Shown here piece after piece: positions 33,598 to 44,130 of a stretch of 64,000 bases of DNA (position 1 is the first letter of the stretch; each line of letters begins with the position of its first letter). Source of the stretch: Bog-756 sp963727075. GTDB lineage: Bacteria; Actinomycetota; Acidimicrobiia; Acidimicrobiales; RAAP-2. The notes under the pieces were generated by a model. It made no database searches. It had not been told where the DNA came from and was given only the letters and a program-made list of their open reading frames with translations. The DNA lies in NCBI GenBank assembly GCA_963727075.1, contig CAVSET010000006.1, positions 682,001 to 746,000 on the forward strand, written 5' to 3'. The position numbers and the translations under genes were made by a program.

Positions 33598-34005
33598 GTG
33601 GACCAACTGGCAGTGGTGCCCCCGGGGCCGACGGTAACGCGGCCACGGTCGCGTGCCGACGAGGCCATGCGGCGCCTGCTCCGGATCCCTGACGACCGTG
33701 CCCCCATCGACGAGTCGGAGACCCATCGCATCTTCTCGGCGTCGATCTTCCTCTCGGCGTTGCGATGCCTGGTCACCTACCTCGTCCTCCCGGTCGTGTT
33801 GCCCGCCATCGGTGTGGCCCGGGGCGTGGGGCCGGCCATCGGCATTCCGATCGGGGTACTGGCGCTCACCTTCGACTATCTCGGCATCCGGCGGTTCTGG
33901 TTGGCCGACCACCGCCAGCGTTGGGCGTTCACCGCCCTCTATGCCGTGGTCGGGGGGATGGTGCTCACCCTGGTGATCGTGGACATCGTGAGCGCGGCGA
34001 GCTGA
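33598..34005 (+). CDS. small integral membrane protein
   Basis: 135 residues, GTG start at 33598. A Pro/Arg-rich N-terminus and DDRAPIDESETHRIFSAS lead into three or so membrane helices (ALRCLVTYLVLPVVLPAIGVA, GPAIGIPIGVLALTFDYLGIRRFWL, WAFTALYAVVGGMVLTLVIVDIV). It looks like a conserved actinobacterial protein of unknown function. It is divergent from the DoxX-Rieske gene (116-base gap) and 69 bases before the glycosyltransferase. Confidence 0.7.
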   Translation: MDQLAVVPPGPTVTRPRSRADEAMRRLLRIPDDRAPIDESETHRIFSASIFLSALRCLVTYLVLPVVLPAIGVARGVGPAIGIPIGVLALTFDYLGIRRFWLADHRQRWAFTALYAVVGGMVLTLVIVDIVSAAS

Positions 34006-34074
34006 CGCACCAGGCACGCTCCCGGCCGGGCACATCCTCCCCGGGTGGGCTCAAGGGCCCCCTGATCTCTGTCG

Positions 34075-36008
34075 ATGACCTGGTTGATGCCAAGGTCAGC
34101 CGAAGCCGGTTCCACGACGTACCGGGGGCGCGACCGACTGGTGCGCGCCACCGCGGCCCTGGCCCTGGCGTGGGGCTCCGCCTATCTGGTCTGGAGGATC
34201 CTCGACACCAGCCGGGGCGCCCAACCAGTCATGTTCGTCGTGTTGTACGCCTGCGAGGTGTTCGGGCTCCTGGCCCTCGGTTCGTTCGCCTTCCTGGCCT
34301 GGCGGGTGCCGGCGGTGAGACGACCGGACATCGGGTGGCGCCCGACCGTGGACGTGTTCGTCTGCACCTACGACGAGGGGCTGGACGTGCTCGGTGCCAC
34401 CCTGGTCGGTTGTGACCGGATCACCTATCCCCATACCACCTGGGTCCTCGACGACGGCCGACGCGACGAGGTGTGCGCACTGGCCGAGCGCTTCGGAGCG
34501 CGCTACCTGACCCGGACGACCAACGAGCATGCCAAGGCGGGGAACATCAACGAAGCACTCCGACATACCTCTGGGCAGGTCCTGCTCATCCTCGACGCCG
34601 ACCACGTGCCCCAGCCGGACATCCTCGACGCCACCATCGGATACTTCGACGATCCGTCCGTCGCCATCGTTCAGACTCCGCACGACTTCGGCAACCACGA
34701 TTCGTTCCAGCACTTCGAGACCGGCCGTCACGACCAGAGCATGTTCTTCGAGGTGATCATGCCGGGCAAGGACCGTCACGACGGGGCGTTCTGGTGCGGG
34801 TCGGCGGCCGTCATCCTGCGACACGCCCTCGAGGGGATCGGCGGGATCGCCACCGAGACGGTGGCTGAGGACTTCCACACCACCATCAGGCTGCACGGTG
34901 AGGGCTGGCACTCCCGCTATCACGACGAGACATTGGTCCAGGGCCTCGCCCCGCACGACCTCGCCTCCTTCCTCCTCCAGCGCGATCGGTGGGCACGCGG
35001 CAACCTGGCGGTCCTGCGGACCCCGGAGAACCCGATCGTGGCGGACGGCCTCAGCTTCAAACAGCGGTTGAGCTACCTGTCGTCGCTGTTGGCCTACTTC
35101 GTCCCCCTGCAGCGTCTGGCCCTGTTGGGGGTGCTGGTGGCCATGCTGGTGAGCGGTCGGCTGCCCCTCCACGCCACGGTGTGGCAGCTCGCCCTGTTCT
35201 GGCTGCCGTGGGTGGCACTTGACCTGGGCGCCTCCACCCTGCTCAGCCGGGGGGAGGTCAGCCTCTGGGACGGCTCCTACTCGCACGCTCCTCACCACCG
35301 GGATCTTCGCCCGGGCCACCTTCGTCCTCGTCCACCCGTTCCGGACGTCGTTCAGGGTCACGCCGAAGGACGGGATCGACGACGGTGGATGGGCGGCCGT
35401 CCGCCAGCTCCGCCTGGTCCTGGTCATGGCCACCGTACTGGCCTCGGCCCTAGTGGTCCGGTTGTTGGCGTTGGTCGGACAGGCCCCGCTGCCCGGACTC
35501 CACGGGGTGGCCCTGGTGGCTGGGCTGGCCTTCGGCGCCTGGGAGCTCCTCCTCTTCGCCGCCGCTCTGTGGAGGGTGAGCCGACGCCACCAGGCCGCGC
35601 CGCCACTACCGGGTACCGGTCGAGGTGGCCGGGGTGGTCGAGGGCACCCTGGTGCGGGTGGTCGACCTCACCGCCGGAGGAGCGGGTGTGCTGGGCCCCC
35701 GTCCTATCGAGGTGGGAACGGCGGTCGAGCTCCGGCTCGAGCTCCCGGCCGTCAACGGAGAGGTGCACGGGGTCAGGGTGTGCTTCACCGTGTGCTCCTG
35801 CCGGCCCGCGGCGGGGGCCTGGCGGATGGGCGGGACACTCACGCCGCTGACCGAGGCCGATGGCGAGGCGCTCATCGAGCACTGTCACGTGATGAGCTCC
35901 GCGGCTGCGCCTGGCCGAGTCGGGTCGGCTCCTCGCTGGCTCCCGTCCCACATCCAACGCCCCGGCCGTCGTCGAGACCCACTCCGTCATCGAGACGCAG
36001 CCAGTTGA
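34075..36008 (+). CDS. BcsA-like processive glycosyltransferase (GT2 + PilZ), two frameshifts
   Basis: Two N-terminal helices, then TVDVFVCTYDEGLDVLGATL, EHAKAGNINEAL, LILDADHVPQPDIL (DxD), ETVAEDFHTTIRLH (TED-type) and LLQRDRWARGNLAVL (the QxxRW motif, QRDRW). These place it with cellulose-synthase-like GT2 enzymes. More membrane helices (RLALLGVLVAMLVSG, RLVLVMATVLASALVVRLLALVG) follow. The end reads RRHYRVPVEVAG...VRVVDLTAGGAGVL, a PilZ domain (RxxxR, D/NxSxxG-like), which in BcsA binds cyclic di-GMP. The frame breaks near 35280 and near 35600. The product is a secreted beta-glucan-like polymer by analogy. No BcsB, BcsZ or diguanylate cyclase is next to it. Confidence 0.8.
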
Positions 36009-36210
36009 CGGGCACCTATCCGCCGCCGGGGAGCGGACGGCCGACGGCCCACCCGAGCCGCACCTCACCGCCCACGGCTGACCGCGTCCGGTGCCAGTCG
36101 GCGGCGCGGCCGCCGGGGACCGGCAGTGAGTACCGTAGGCAGCCGAGTGGGAACGGTGGGCGGCTCCCAGCCGACGACGGGTGCCTGGCCCGGGGAACGA
36201 AGGTGGCGCG

Positions 36211-37348
36211 ATGGGTGAACCGGACGGGCAGTCGTGGTCGGGGTCGGCCGCCGTCGAGAGCTTGGGGGTTCGTCCGGCAAATGCTCGACGACCTGACGGC
36301 CATGGTCCGGGCCGACGGCCGAGACCGAGCTCGAGCTGGTCGAGGGCCTCCGGGTCCTGGCCCGGGCCACCGCCCTCTGCTGCGGAGCTCTCCTTGGACA
36401 TCGACCACGAGGCCCCTGGTTCTTCAGCATGAACACCGAGGCCCGGTCTGATCGGAGGGCCGAATCCCGACGGCGAGTACCACCTGGCGATGATCGACGG
36501 GTAGCAGCGCTACCGGGTGAGCGGCCATCGCAACACCGTCACCTACCTCGGGTTCCAGGTGCTTGCCGGCACCGGGCTGACTCCCCGTCGGCAGGCCGCC
36601 TACGTGTCGGACCGCGACCTCGACCTGGACGCGGCGGGGCGGTTCTCCCTCGTGCTGGCGGTCGAGCGAGCCGGCCGACGACGAGCTGGCCGGGGCCAGT
36701 GGGTGGCCATCCCCGAGGATGCCTCGGGGATCGTGGTGCGCCAGTACGTGTCCGACCGGGCCCGCGAGACCCTGGCCGAGTTCGCCATCGAGCCCCTCGA
36801 TCACCCGGGCCCACCCGACGCGCCCAGCGATGCCGGGATCGCCGCCCAGTTCATCGCCATGGCGTGGACCATCGCCAAGCTCACCACCCTGCACGAGACC
36901 ATCCGGCCCGACCTGATGGAGGACGCCCAACCAGTTGGTCGTGGCGAAGGCGGCGGCGCTCGGGGACGAGAACACCACCCCTGACAACCTCTACATGCTC
37001 GGCACCTTCCGGCTGGGCGAGGGCGAGTCCCTGCTCCTCGAGTTCGAGCCTCCCGAGAGCCCGCTATTGGAGCATCACCGTCGAGAACATCTGGCACGAG
37101 TGCATCGACCCCCGCCGACGGCGCAGCTCCGTCACCAACGCGAGAGCCGCCCCTGGGTCGGACGGGACCGTTCGGGTGTCGATCGGGGCGGACCAACCGG
37201 CGTCCGGACGGCCCGTACCGGCCCCGTTTGGCTCGACACCGGAGGCCGCCAGCGGGGCTTCGTCATCCTCCGATGGCTCGACAACCCCGCACCGCCCGAC
37301 GTGCGTAGCCACGTGATCGTGCCGGACGCCCGATCGGGCCGGGCATGA
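36211..37348 (+). pseudogene. DUF1214-like protein gene broken by many frameshifts
   Basis: Readable blocks in order but in shifting frames: MGEPDGQSWSGSAAVES, FVRQMLDDLTAMVRAD, ETELELVEGLRVLARATAL, APWFFSMNTEAR, NPDGEYHLAMIDG, YRVSGHRNTVTYLGFQVLAG and WVAIPEDASGIVVRQYVSD. IAAQFIAMAWTIAKLTTLHETI, LYMLGTFRLGEGESLLLEFEPPESP, YWSITVENIWHECIDPR and RGFVILRWLDNPAPPDV end it. The YWSxTVENxW...IxxxDP layout resembles DUF1214/DUF1254-type proteins. At least six indels and a TAG after MIDG occur in 1.1 kb, far denser than in neighbouring split genes. The last frame ends TGA at 37346-37348, overlapping the sulfotransferase ATG. Confidence 0.65.
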
Positions 37349-38521
37349 CCGCCATGTTCCGACGCGATCAGCTGGTGGAGACGGCCTTCGGCGGCACCGG
37401 GCTCGACGACCTGGGCGAGCCGAGCTGGCAGGAGGGCCTCGACCGCCTGCTCGATGGCCTGGACGGCACGGCCCGGCTCAACGACGTCGGCACCGTGATG
37501 GTGGAGACCGAGCTCGTGAACTACCTCTCGAACCGCTTGCGCATCCTCGACTGGCGCAAGGCCCACCCCGAGGTCGCCCGCGGGTCCGTGTCCCCGGCCC
37601 ATCGTCATCTGCGGCCAGCCCCGGACCGGCACCACCATCCTCTACGACCTCTTGGCCCTCGACCCCGCCCATCGCGCCCCGCTGACCTGGGAGGTCGACC
37701 TCCCCTGTCCCCCACCGCAGACGGCCACCTACGACACTGACCCTCGCATCGAGGAGTCCCAGGCGGTGTCGGACATGGCCGATGTCCTGATCCCCGGGTT
37801 CAGCGCCTTCCATCCGCTGGGAGCCCGCCTGGCCCAGGAGTGCGTGCGCATCACCGCCGGTGACTTTCGCTCGATGATCTTCTCGACCCAGTACGACATC
37901 CCCGACTACGACCGGTGGCTGTTGCACGAGGCCGATCTGGCCTCCACCTACCGCTGGCACCGGATCTTCCTGCAGCACCTCCAGTCCGAGCACGCCGCCG
38001 AACGTTGGCTGCTCAAATCGCCCGCCCACCTCTGGCATCTGCCGTCACTCCTGGCCGAGTACCCCGACGCCGTCATCATCCAGACCCACCGCGATCCGCT
38101 CAAGGTCATCGCCTCGGTCAGCGCCCTCGCCGCCCACCTTCGGCGGATGGCCAGCGACGAGACCTCGGTGGCCCGGGCCGCGGCGCAGTACGCCGACGAC
38201 ATCTTCGTCGGCCTGGACCGGTCGATGACCGCTCGCCGGGACGGCACCCTCCCCTCCGACCAGGTCATCGATGTGCAGTTCGAGGACTTCATGGCCGATC
38301 CCTTCGCCACCATCGGAAGCGTCTACGACCAGCTGGACCGGGCCTTCGTCCCCGAGGTCGAGGGCCGGATGCGGTCCTTCCTCGCCGACCATCCCGGTGA
38401 CGGCGGCGGGGGCGGCACCCGGTACACCTTCGCCGACACCGGCCTCGACCCGGTGGCGATGCGGCTGCGGGCCGCCGAGTACCAGCAGTTCTTCGGGGTG
38501 GCCTCGGAGGAGCTCCGCTAA
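37345..38521 (+). CDS. PAPS-dependent sulfotransferase family protein, one frameshift
   Basis: About 391 residues once one base is dropped from the C run near 37590. IVICGQPRTGTTILYDLLALDP is the 5'-phosphosulfate loop (RTGTT). APLTWEVDLPCPPP, RWLLKSPAHLWHLPSLLAEYPDAVIIQTHRDPLKVIAS (the 3'-phosphate-binding R/S region, HRDP) and RYTFADTGL follow. This matches the Sulfotransfer_3 group common in mycobacteria. It starts inside the stop of the DUF1214-like gene (ATGA), so the two were translated together. The acceptor is unknown; lipid or polyketide-like molecules are usual in relatives. Confidence 0.82.
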
Positions 38522-38592
38522 GACGCCGCCCGGGCGGCGGTCGATGGTGTGCCCGTGGCCGCGGCGGTCCTGGCACACCCCTAGGGTGGACT

Positions 38593-41500
38593 GTGCCCGT
38601 GGTCACGACAACCCGCCCTGACCGGCCCGCCCCGACGCCGCTGCCTCCCGGGCAGGACCCGGTCCCGGCGCGGGACGAGCTCTCGGACCTCCCCCGGACT
38701 CGATCCTCCGCTCCTTCCATCCGGCGGTGGCGTCGTGGTTCCGGCACCGCTTCCCCTCCGGACCGACCGAGCCACAGCAGAGGGCGTGGCCGCACATCCG
38801 GGCGGGTGGGGACGTGCTGGTGGCGTCGCCGACCGGCACGGGCAAGACCCTGACCGGTTTTCTGGTGGCCATCGACGCCGCCTACCGGGCCCGCGCCGAC
38901 GCCGGCGTCAGCGGTTCGGCGACCGGGCCAGGGGTCGTCTATGTCTCACCACTGCGGGCGCTCGCCACCGACGTGCACCAGAACCTGCGACTTCCCCTCG
39001 AAGGAATTGCTGCCGAGGCGTCGCGGCTGGGCCTGGCCGCACCGGACCTATCGGTGGCCGTCCGCACCGGAGACACCCCGGCGGCCGAACGGGCGGCCAT
39101 GCGGCGCTCACCACCCGACCTGTTGGTGACCACGCCCGAGTCGCTGTACCTGCTCCTCACGGCGGCGTCGTCCCGCACGATGCTGGCCGGCACCCACACC
39201 GTGATCATCGACGAGGTGCACACCCTGGCCCGCGACAAGCGCGGTTCCCACCTGGCCCTCACCCTCGAACGGCTGACCGAACTGGTATCGGCCCAGGGCG
39301 GCCGGGTGCAGCGGATCGGGCTCTCGGCCACCCAGCGCCCGCTCGAAGTCGTCGCCGGGCTTCTTTCCGGGTCGGACCCGGCCCGGCCCTCCACGACCAT
39401 CGTCGACTGCGGCCACCGTCGCCAGCTCGATGTGGCCATCGAGCTCCCGGCCAGCGAGCTCGAGGCAGTGAGCAGCGGCGCCCAGTTCTCGGACGTGCTC
39501 GACCGGATCGCCGGCCACGTGGTCGAGCACCGCACGACGCTCATCTTCGTGAACACCCGCAAGATGGCCGAGCGCGTCGCCCACCAACTGGCGGCCCGAC
39601 TCGGGTCCTCGGAAGGACCCGGTTCGTCCGGAGGAGCCGGCTCGACCGACGGGACCGGCTCGACCGACGGAGACGACGGGGCTTCGAGCACCGCCGCCGA
39701 CCCCATCGATGCGGCCCTGCAGGTGGCGGCGCACCACGGCAGCCTGTCGAGCGCCCGGCGGCGAATCGTGGAGCAGCGCCTGCGCGCCGGTGACCTCCGC
39801 GCCCTGGTGGCCACGGCCTCACTGGAGCTGGGCATCGATGTGGGCCCGGTGGAGCTGGTCTGCCAGATCGGATCGCCGCGGGCCATCGGGACCTTCCTGC
39901 AACGGGTCGGTCGGGCCAACCACCAGCTCGAGGGCACGCCGGCCGGGCGCCTCTACCCCTTGACCCGTGACGAACTGGTGGAATCGGTGGCGCTGCTGGC
40001 CGGGGTCAGGGCCGGGCACCTCGACACCCTGGAGCCGCCGATCGCCCCCTTGGACGTGCTCGCCCAGCAGCTGGTGGCCGAGGTGGCCGGGGCGACCGAA
40101 TGGGAGGTCGAGCCCCTGTACGAGCTCGTCCGACGGGCCGGCCCCTACGCCCGGCTGAACCGTGAGGACTTCGACGACGTGGTCGAGCTCGTCTCGTGGG
40201 GGGTCCAGACCGGCCGTGGCCGGCGCGGCGCCCACCTGCACCACGACGCGGTCAACGGCCGCCTCCGGGCCCGACGCGGAGCCCGGCTGGCCGCCCTCAC
40301 CAGTGGCGGCGCCATTCCCGAGACGGGCGACTACCGGGTGGTGCTCGACCCTGAGGGGGTCACCGTCGGGTCCGTCCACGAGGACTTCGCCGTCGAGGCC
40401 ACGGCCGGTGACATCTTCCTCCTCGGCACGCACTCGTGGCGGGTCGTCAAGGTCGAGACGGGCACGGTGCGCGTCGTCGACGCCGGGGATCTTCCGCCCA
40501 CGGTGCCCTTCTGGTTGGGGGAGGCACCGGCCCGCACCGCCCAGCTCTCCGAAGAGGTCGGCCGACTTCGCGCCGACCTCGAGCCCTTGCTGGCCGCAGG
40601 TGACGGCGAGGGGGCGCGGCGAGCCCTCCGCGACGGTGCGGGTGTCTCGGTCGCGGTGGCCGACCAGGTGGTGGCGTACCTCGGGGCCGGCCTGGCGGCC
40701 CTCGGGGCCCTCCCGACCAGGGATCGCATTGTGATCGAGCGGGTGTTCGACGACAGTGAGGGCACCCAGCTCGTCGTGCACTCCCCGTTCGGCGGTCGAA
40801 TCAACCGGGCGCTCGGGCTGGCCCTCCGCAAGCGCTTCTGTGTCTCCTTCGACTTCGAGCTGCAGGCCGCGGCCGACGACGACACCGTCGTGCTCTCGCT
40901 CGGTCCCCAGCACAGCTTCCCGCTCTCCGATGTTCCCACCATGTTGCGCAGCACGACGGCGACCGAGGTCCTCACTCAGGCAGTCCTCCTCCACCCGATG
41001 CTGGCCGCACGCTGGCGATGGAACCTCAACCGGGCACTGGTGGTCCCCCGGTCGCGCGGCGGCCAGCGTCGTCCCATCCACCTGCAACGGATGGAGGCCG
41101 AGGACCTCCTGGCGGCGGTATGGCCGGCGCTGGCCGCCTGCCAGGAGAACGCCGGGCCGGGCCCGGTGTCGGTCCCCGACCACGTGCTCGCCCGCCAGAC
41201 GGTGGCCGACTGCCTGACGGAACCGCTCGACGCCGACGGTCTGGTGACCTTGCTGGAAGGACTCGAAGCCGGCCGTATCGGCGTGCACCTGGTCGAGTCG
41301 GCGGAGCCCTCGCCGCTCTCCCACGGCATCCTCACCGGAAAGCCCTACACCTTCCTCGACGGTGCCCCCCTCGAGGAACGGCGAACCCGCGCCGTGGCGG
41401 TCCCCCGCGGTCTCGGGCCCATCGGCCCGTCCGGGCTGCCACCCGGTTTGCCGGTCACGACCTCCGAGCTCGGCCCGCTCGATCAGGGAGCGGTGGCCGA

Positions 41501-43118
41501 AGTGCTCGACCAGGTTGCGCCTCGACCGCGCACGGCCGACGAGCTCCACGACCTCCTCCTCGCCCTCGTGCGCTGCCGGCCGGTGACCACCTGGCAGACC
41601 TGGTTCACAGAGCTCGAGCAGGACGGCCGGGCCAGCGTGGTCGACGGGACCTGGGTGCCGACCGAACGGCGGTCGGCCGCCGAGTCGATCGATGCCGCGC
41701 AGGTCGGAGCAGAGACCGACGGGGACGCCGCCCTGGCCGACTGCCTGGCCGGGCATCTCGAGGTGGCCGGACCGGTCTCGGTCGAGCAGCTGGTGTCGGA
41801 GGATCCCCTCCCGACCGGGACGGTCTGCGGTGCACCCGTCACCGAGCTTCGGGCCCGGACCGGCCTGGCCCGGCTCGAGGCCATGGGATTGGCCATGCAG
41901 TTGCCCGGCGGGTGCTGGTGTGCACGGCATCTCCTGGTCAGGTTGCACGCGGCCAGCCGGAGCCGGCGCCGTCGCCGGATCGAACCGGCCAGCATCGCCG
42001 ATCTGGTCCGCTTCCTGGCCTGTTGGCAGCACGTGGCGGCCGGAACCCAGGCCGAGGGCCGGGCCGGCCTGTTGGCGGTCATCGAGCAGCTGCAGGGCAT
42101 CGAGGTGGCGGCCGGCGAGTGGGAGCGTCACGTCCTCCCCTCGCGGGTCCGCGGCTACCAGCCGCGTTGGCTGGACGAGCTCTGCCTCGCCGGCGAGGTG
42201 GCCTGGGGCCGGCTGACCCCGCGCCCCGAGCCCGAGTCGGCTGGAACCGGGGAGCCCGGAATGGCAGCCGGAGGACGTCGGGGCACGTCCACCCCGTCGG
42301 CGGCTACGCCGTTGGCCGTGGTCATCCGCCCGGACCTCGCCTGGTTGCTCGGCGCCGTGCGTCTCGACCGTCAGCTGGTCGAGCCCACGGCCGGGGCGGC
42401 CGCCGATGTGCTGGAGGTCCTCCGCTCGCGAGGGGCGTGCTTCCGCTCCGAGCTGGCGCAGGCCTCGGGCCGTCTCGGTCCCGACGTCGACGAGGGCCTC
42501 TGGGACCTGGTGGCCCGGGGCATCGTCACCGCCGACGCCTTCTCCGCCGTACGCTCGCTCCTCTCGCCGGCCAAACGACGCCCCTCCGGCGGCGGTCGGG
42601 CCCTGGCCCGGCGGGCAGCCCTCGGCCGGCAGCGGGCGGTGCCGGGGAGCGGCGTCGGCGAGGGACGCTGGTCCCTCCTCCCCGATCCCGACCTGACCGG
42701 CTCGGGCCCGGCGGCCGGTCCTCCGACCGAGGAGGTGGCCGAGGCGGTGGCCTGGCAGCTGTTGGCCCGTTGGGGGGTCGTGATGTGGGAACTGTGGGCG
42801 CGTGAGTCCTTCCGCATCCCGTGGCGCGACGTCGTGCGGGCGCTGCGACGCCTGGAAGCGCGCGGACAGGTGCTCGGGGGTCGCTTCGTGGCCGGTGTCT
42901 CCGGCGAGCAATATGCGCTGGCCGAAGCGGCCTCGCTGCTGGCCGAGGTGCGACGCCACCCGGCTCGGGGCGCCGACGTGACGGTGGCCGGCGCCGATCC
43001 GCTCAACCTCACCGGGGACCTGGTCGGCGAGTCGCGGGTGCCCTCGATCCGCTACCGCAGCGTCCACTACCAAGGCGGCCAGCTCGCCAATCTCGCCTCG
43101 TCCGGCGCCCACACGTAG
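38593..43118 (+). CDS. lhr: Lhr-type ATP-dependent helicase, N-terminal frameshift
   Basis: About 1508 residues. Motifs: Q-motif region PTEPQQRAWPHIRAGGDVL, Walker A ASPTGTGKT, VYVSPLRALATDV (Ia), TPESLYLLL (Ib), IIDEVHTLARDKRGSHL (DEVH), GLSATQRP (III), LIFVNTRKMAERVAHQLA (IV), VATASLELGIDVGPV (V) and QRVGRANHQ (VI). A long Lhr-core winged-helix/beta-barrel region and the large C-terminal extension follow, so it is the full-length form. The first 45 residues (GTG 38593 to SDLP) join the core after removing a base near 38690. Lhr is a 3'-5' helicase induced by DNA damage in mycobacteria. It is not next to other repair genes except Ku, 2.6 kb away. Confidence 0.92.
39637..39672 (+). repeat. 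18-bp tandem repeat x2 in lhr
   Basis: CCGGCTCGACCGACGGGA followed by a copy differing in the last bases. It encodes Gly-Ser-Thr-Asp-Gly-Thr repeats in a low-complexity insert (about residues 335-360) between helicase motifs IV and V. The unit keeps the frame. Confidence 0.8.
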
Positions 43119-43151
43119 CGCCCTACCGGCGCTCGGCGGGTCAGCCCAGAG

Positions 43152-43997
43152 TCAGGAGCGGTTTCGCCAGTCCGGGTGGAGCGATCGGGTCAGAGCCAGC
43201 TTCTGGGCCAGGACGGTCTCGCCGTTGTCCAGTTCCTCGGTGTGATCGGCCACCCAGGCGATGGCCGCGGCCGGGACCGACGGGGGTGCACCCCGGTACC
43301 GCCCGACGAGGCCGAGCGCCGCTGCATTGCGCTGCTGTCGCTCGGTCTCGACATACCCCGGGTCGAGGTTGAAGGCCCTGATCCCCCGGTCACCCAGCTC
43401 GACGGCCAGCAGCGGCGCGAACCGGTGGAAGGCACCCTTGGAGGCGGCGTAACCGAGGCCCCAGCCGCCCTGCCCGACCGGGCCCGGAGGGTCGGCGGTG
43501 GCGGTGTGTGACGTCACGTCCACGATGGTCCCGCGGCCACGCTCCAGCATGCCGGGCAGCACTTCCTGGATCAGCACCAACGGGGCCACGACATTGGCGG
43601 CCAGCTTTGCCTCCAACTGCTCGATGCTCAACTCGACCACTGGGACCATGCTCCCCGGTCCGGTATCCACCGCGTTGTTGACCAACAGGTCGACCCCGCC
43701 CCAGGCGTCGACGACCTGGCCGATGGCATCGCGCAATGCGGCGTGGTCGTGGAGGTCGGCGACCACCTCGAGGGACCTCGTCCCCGCCTCGCGTACCAGC
43801 ATCGCCGTCTCCTGCAGGCTGCCCGGGAGCACACGGCCGGCGCCGGTGTCCGAGTGGTCACGCCCCTCGCCCGGTCGCGCCGTGCGACCCGTCACCGCGA
43901 CGTCCCACCCGGCTCCGGCCAGCGCCAGGGCGGTTGCCTTGCCGATACCCCGGGTCGCCCCGGTGACCACGGCGCGCTTCGTGCTCGGCCCCACCAT
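43152..43997 (-). CDS. short-chain dehydrogenase/reductase
   Basis: 281 residues. AVVTGATRGIGKATALALAGAGW is the TGxxxGIG cofactor loop, VADLHDHAALRDAI the adenine site and LVNNAVD the NNAG-like motif. IVDVTSHTATAD holds the catalytic Ser, and GYAASKGAFHRF the YxxxK pair. RAFNLDPGYVETE follows the usual PG turn. The Arg at TGRTAR suggests NADP preference. A loop of about 20 residues after GRTARPGEG is longer than in typical SDRs. The substrate is unknown. It converges on lhr and diverges from the PhzF-like gene. Confidence 0.9.
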   Translation of the reverse strand: MVGPSTKRAVVTGATRGIGKATALALAGAGWDVAVTGRTARPGEGRDHSDTGAGRVLPGSLQETAMLVREAGTRSLEVVADLHDHAALRDAIGQVVDAWGGVDLLVNNAVDTGPGSMVPVVELSIEQLEAKLAANVVAPLVLIQEVLPGMLERGRGTIVDVTSHTATADPPGPVGQGGWGLGYAASKGAFHRFAPLLAVELGDRGIRAFNLDPGYVETERQQRNAAALGLVGRYRGAPPSVPAAAIAWVADHTEELDNGETVLAQKLALTRSLHPDWRNRS

Positions 43998-44130
43998 GGC
44001 CGGTGTCTAGCAGACGGTCCGACCGGGGGCATCGGGACGGGTGGCGAGGCGTCCGGGTCGGCGTGGTCGGGTCGGGGCTCGGTCGGGAAGGCCGTCGGGA
44101 GAGCCGTTGGGAACAGGTGGCTAGCCTCCG

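Noticed and set aside
36424..37320. A 295-codon plus-strand frame as an independent gene
   Set aside because: It mixes shadow sequence with the DUF1214-like blocks in one of their shifted frames; it is part of the broken gene.
10701..38690. Programmed ribosomal frameshifting as an explanation for the split genes
   Set aside because: Sites differ from each other, lack slippery heptamers with downstream structure, and hit genes that are not frameshifted in any known species.
39819..43112. A 1097-codon open frame antisense to lhr
   Set aside because: In high-GC coding DNA the opposite strand often stays open. It has no motifs and lhr on the plus strand is certain.
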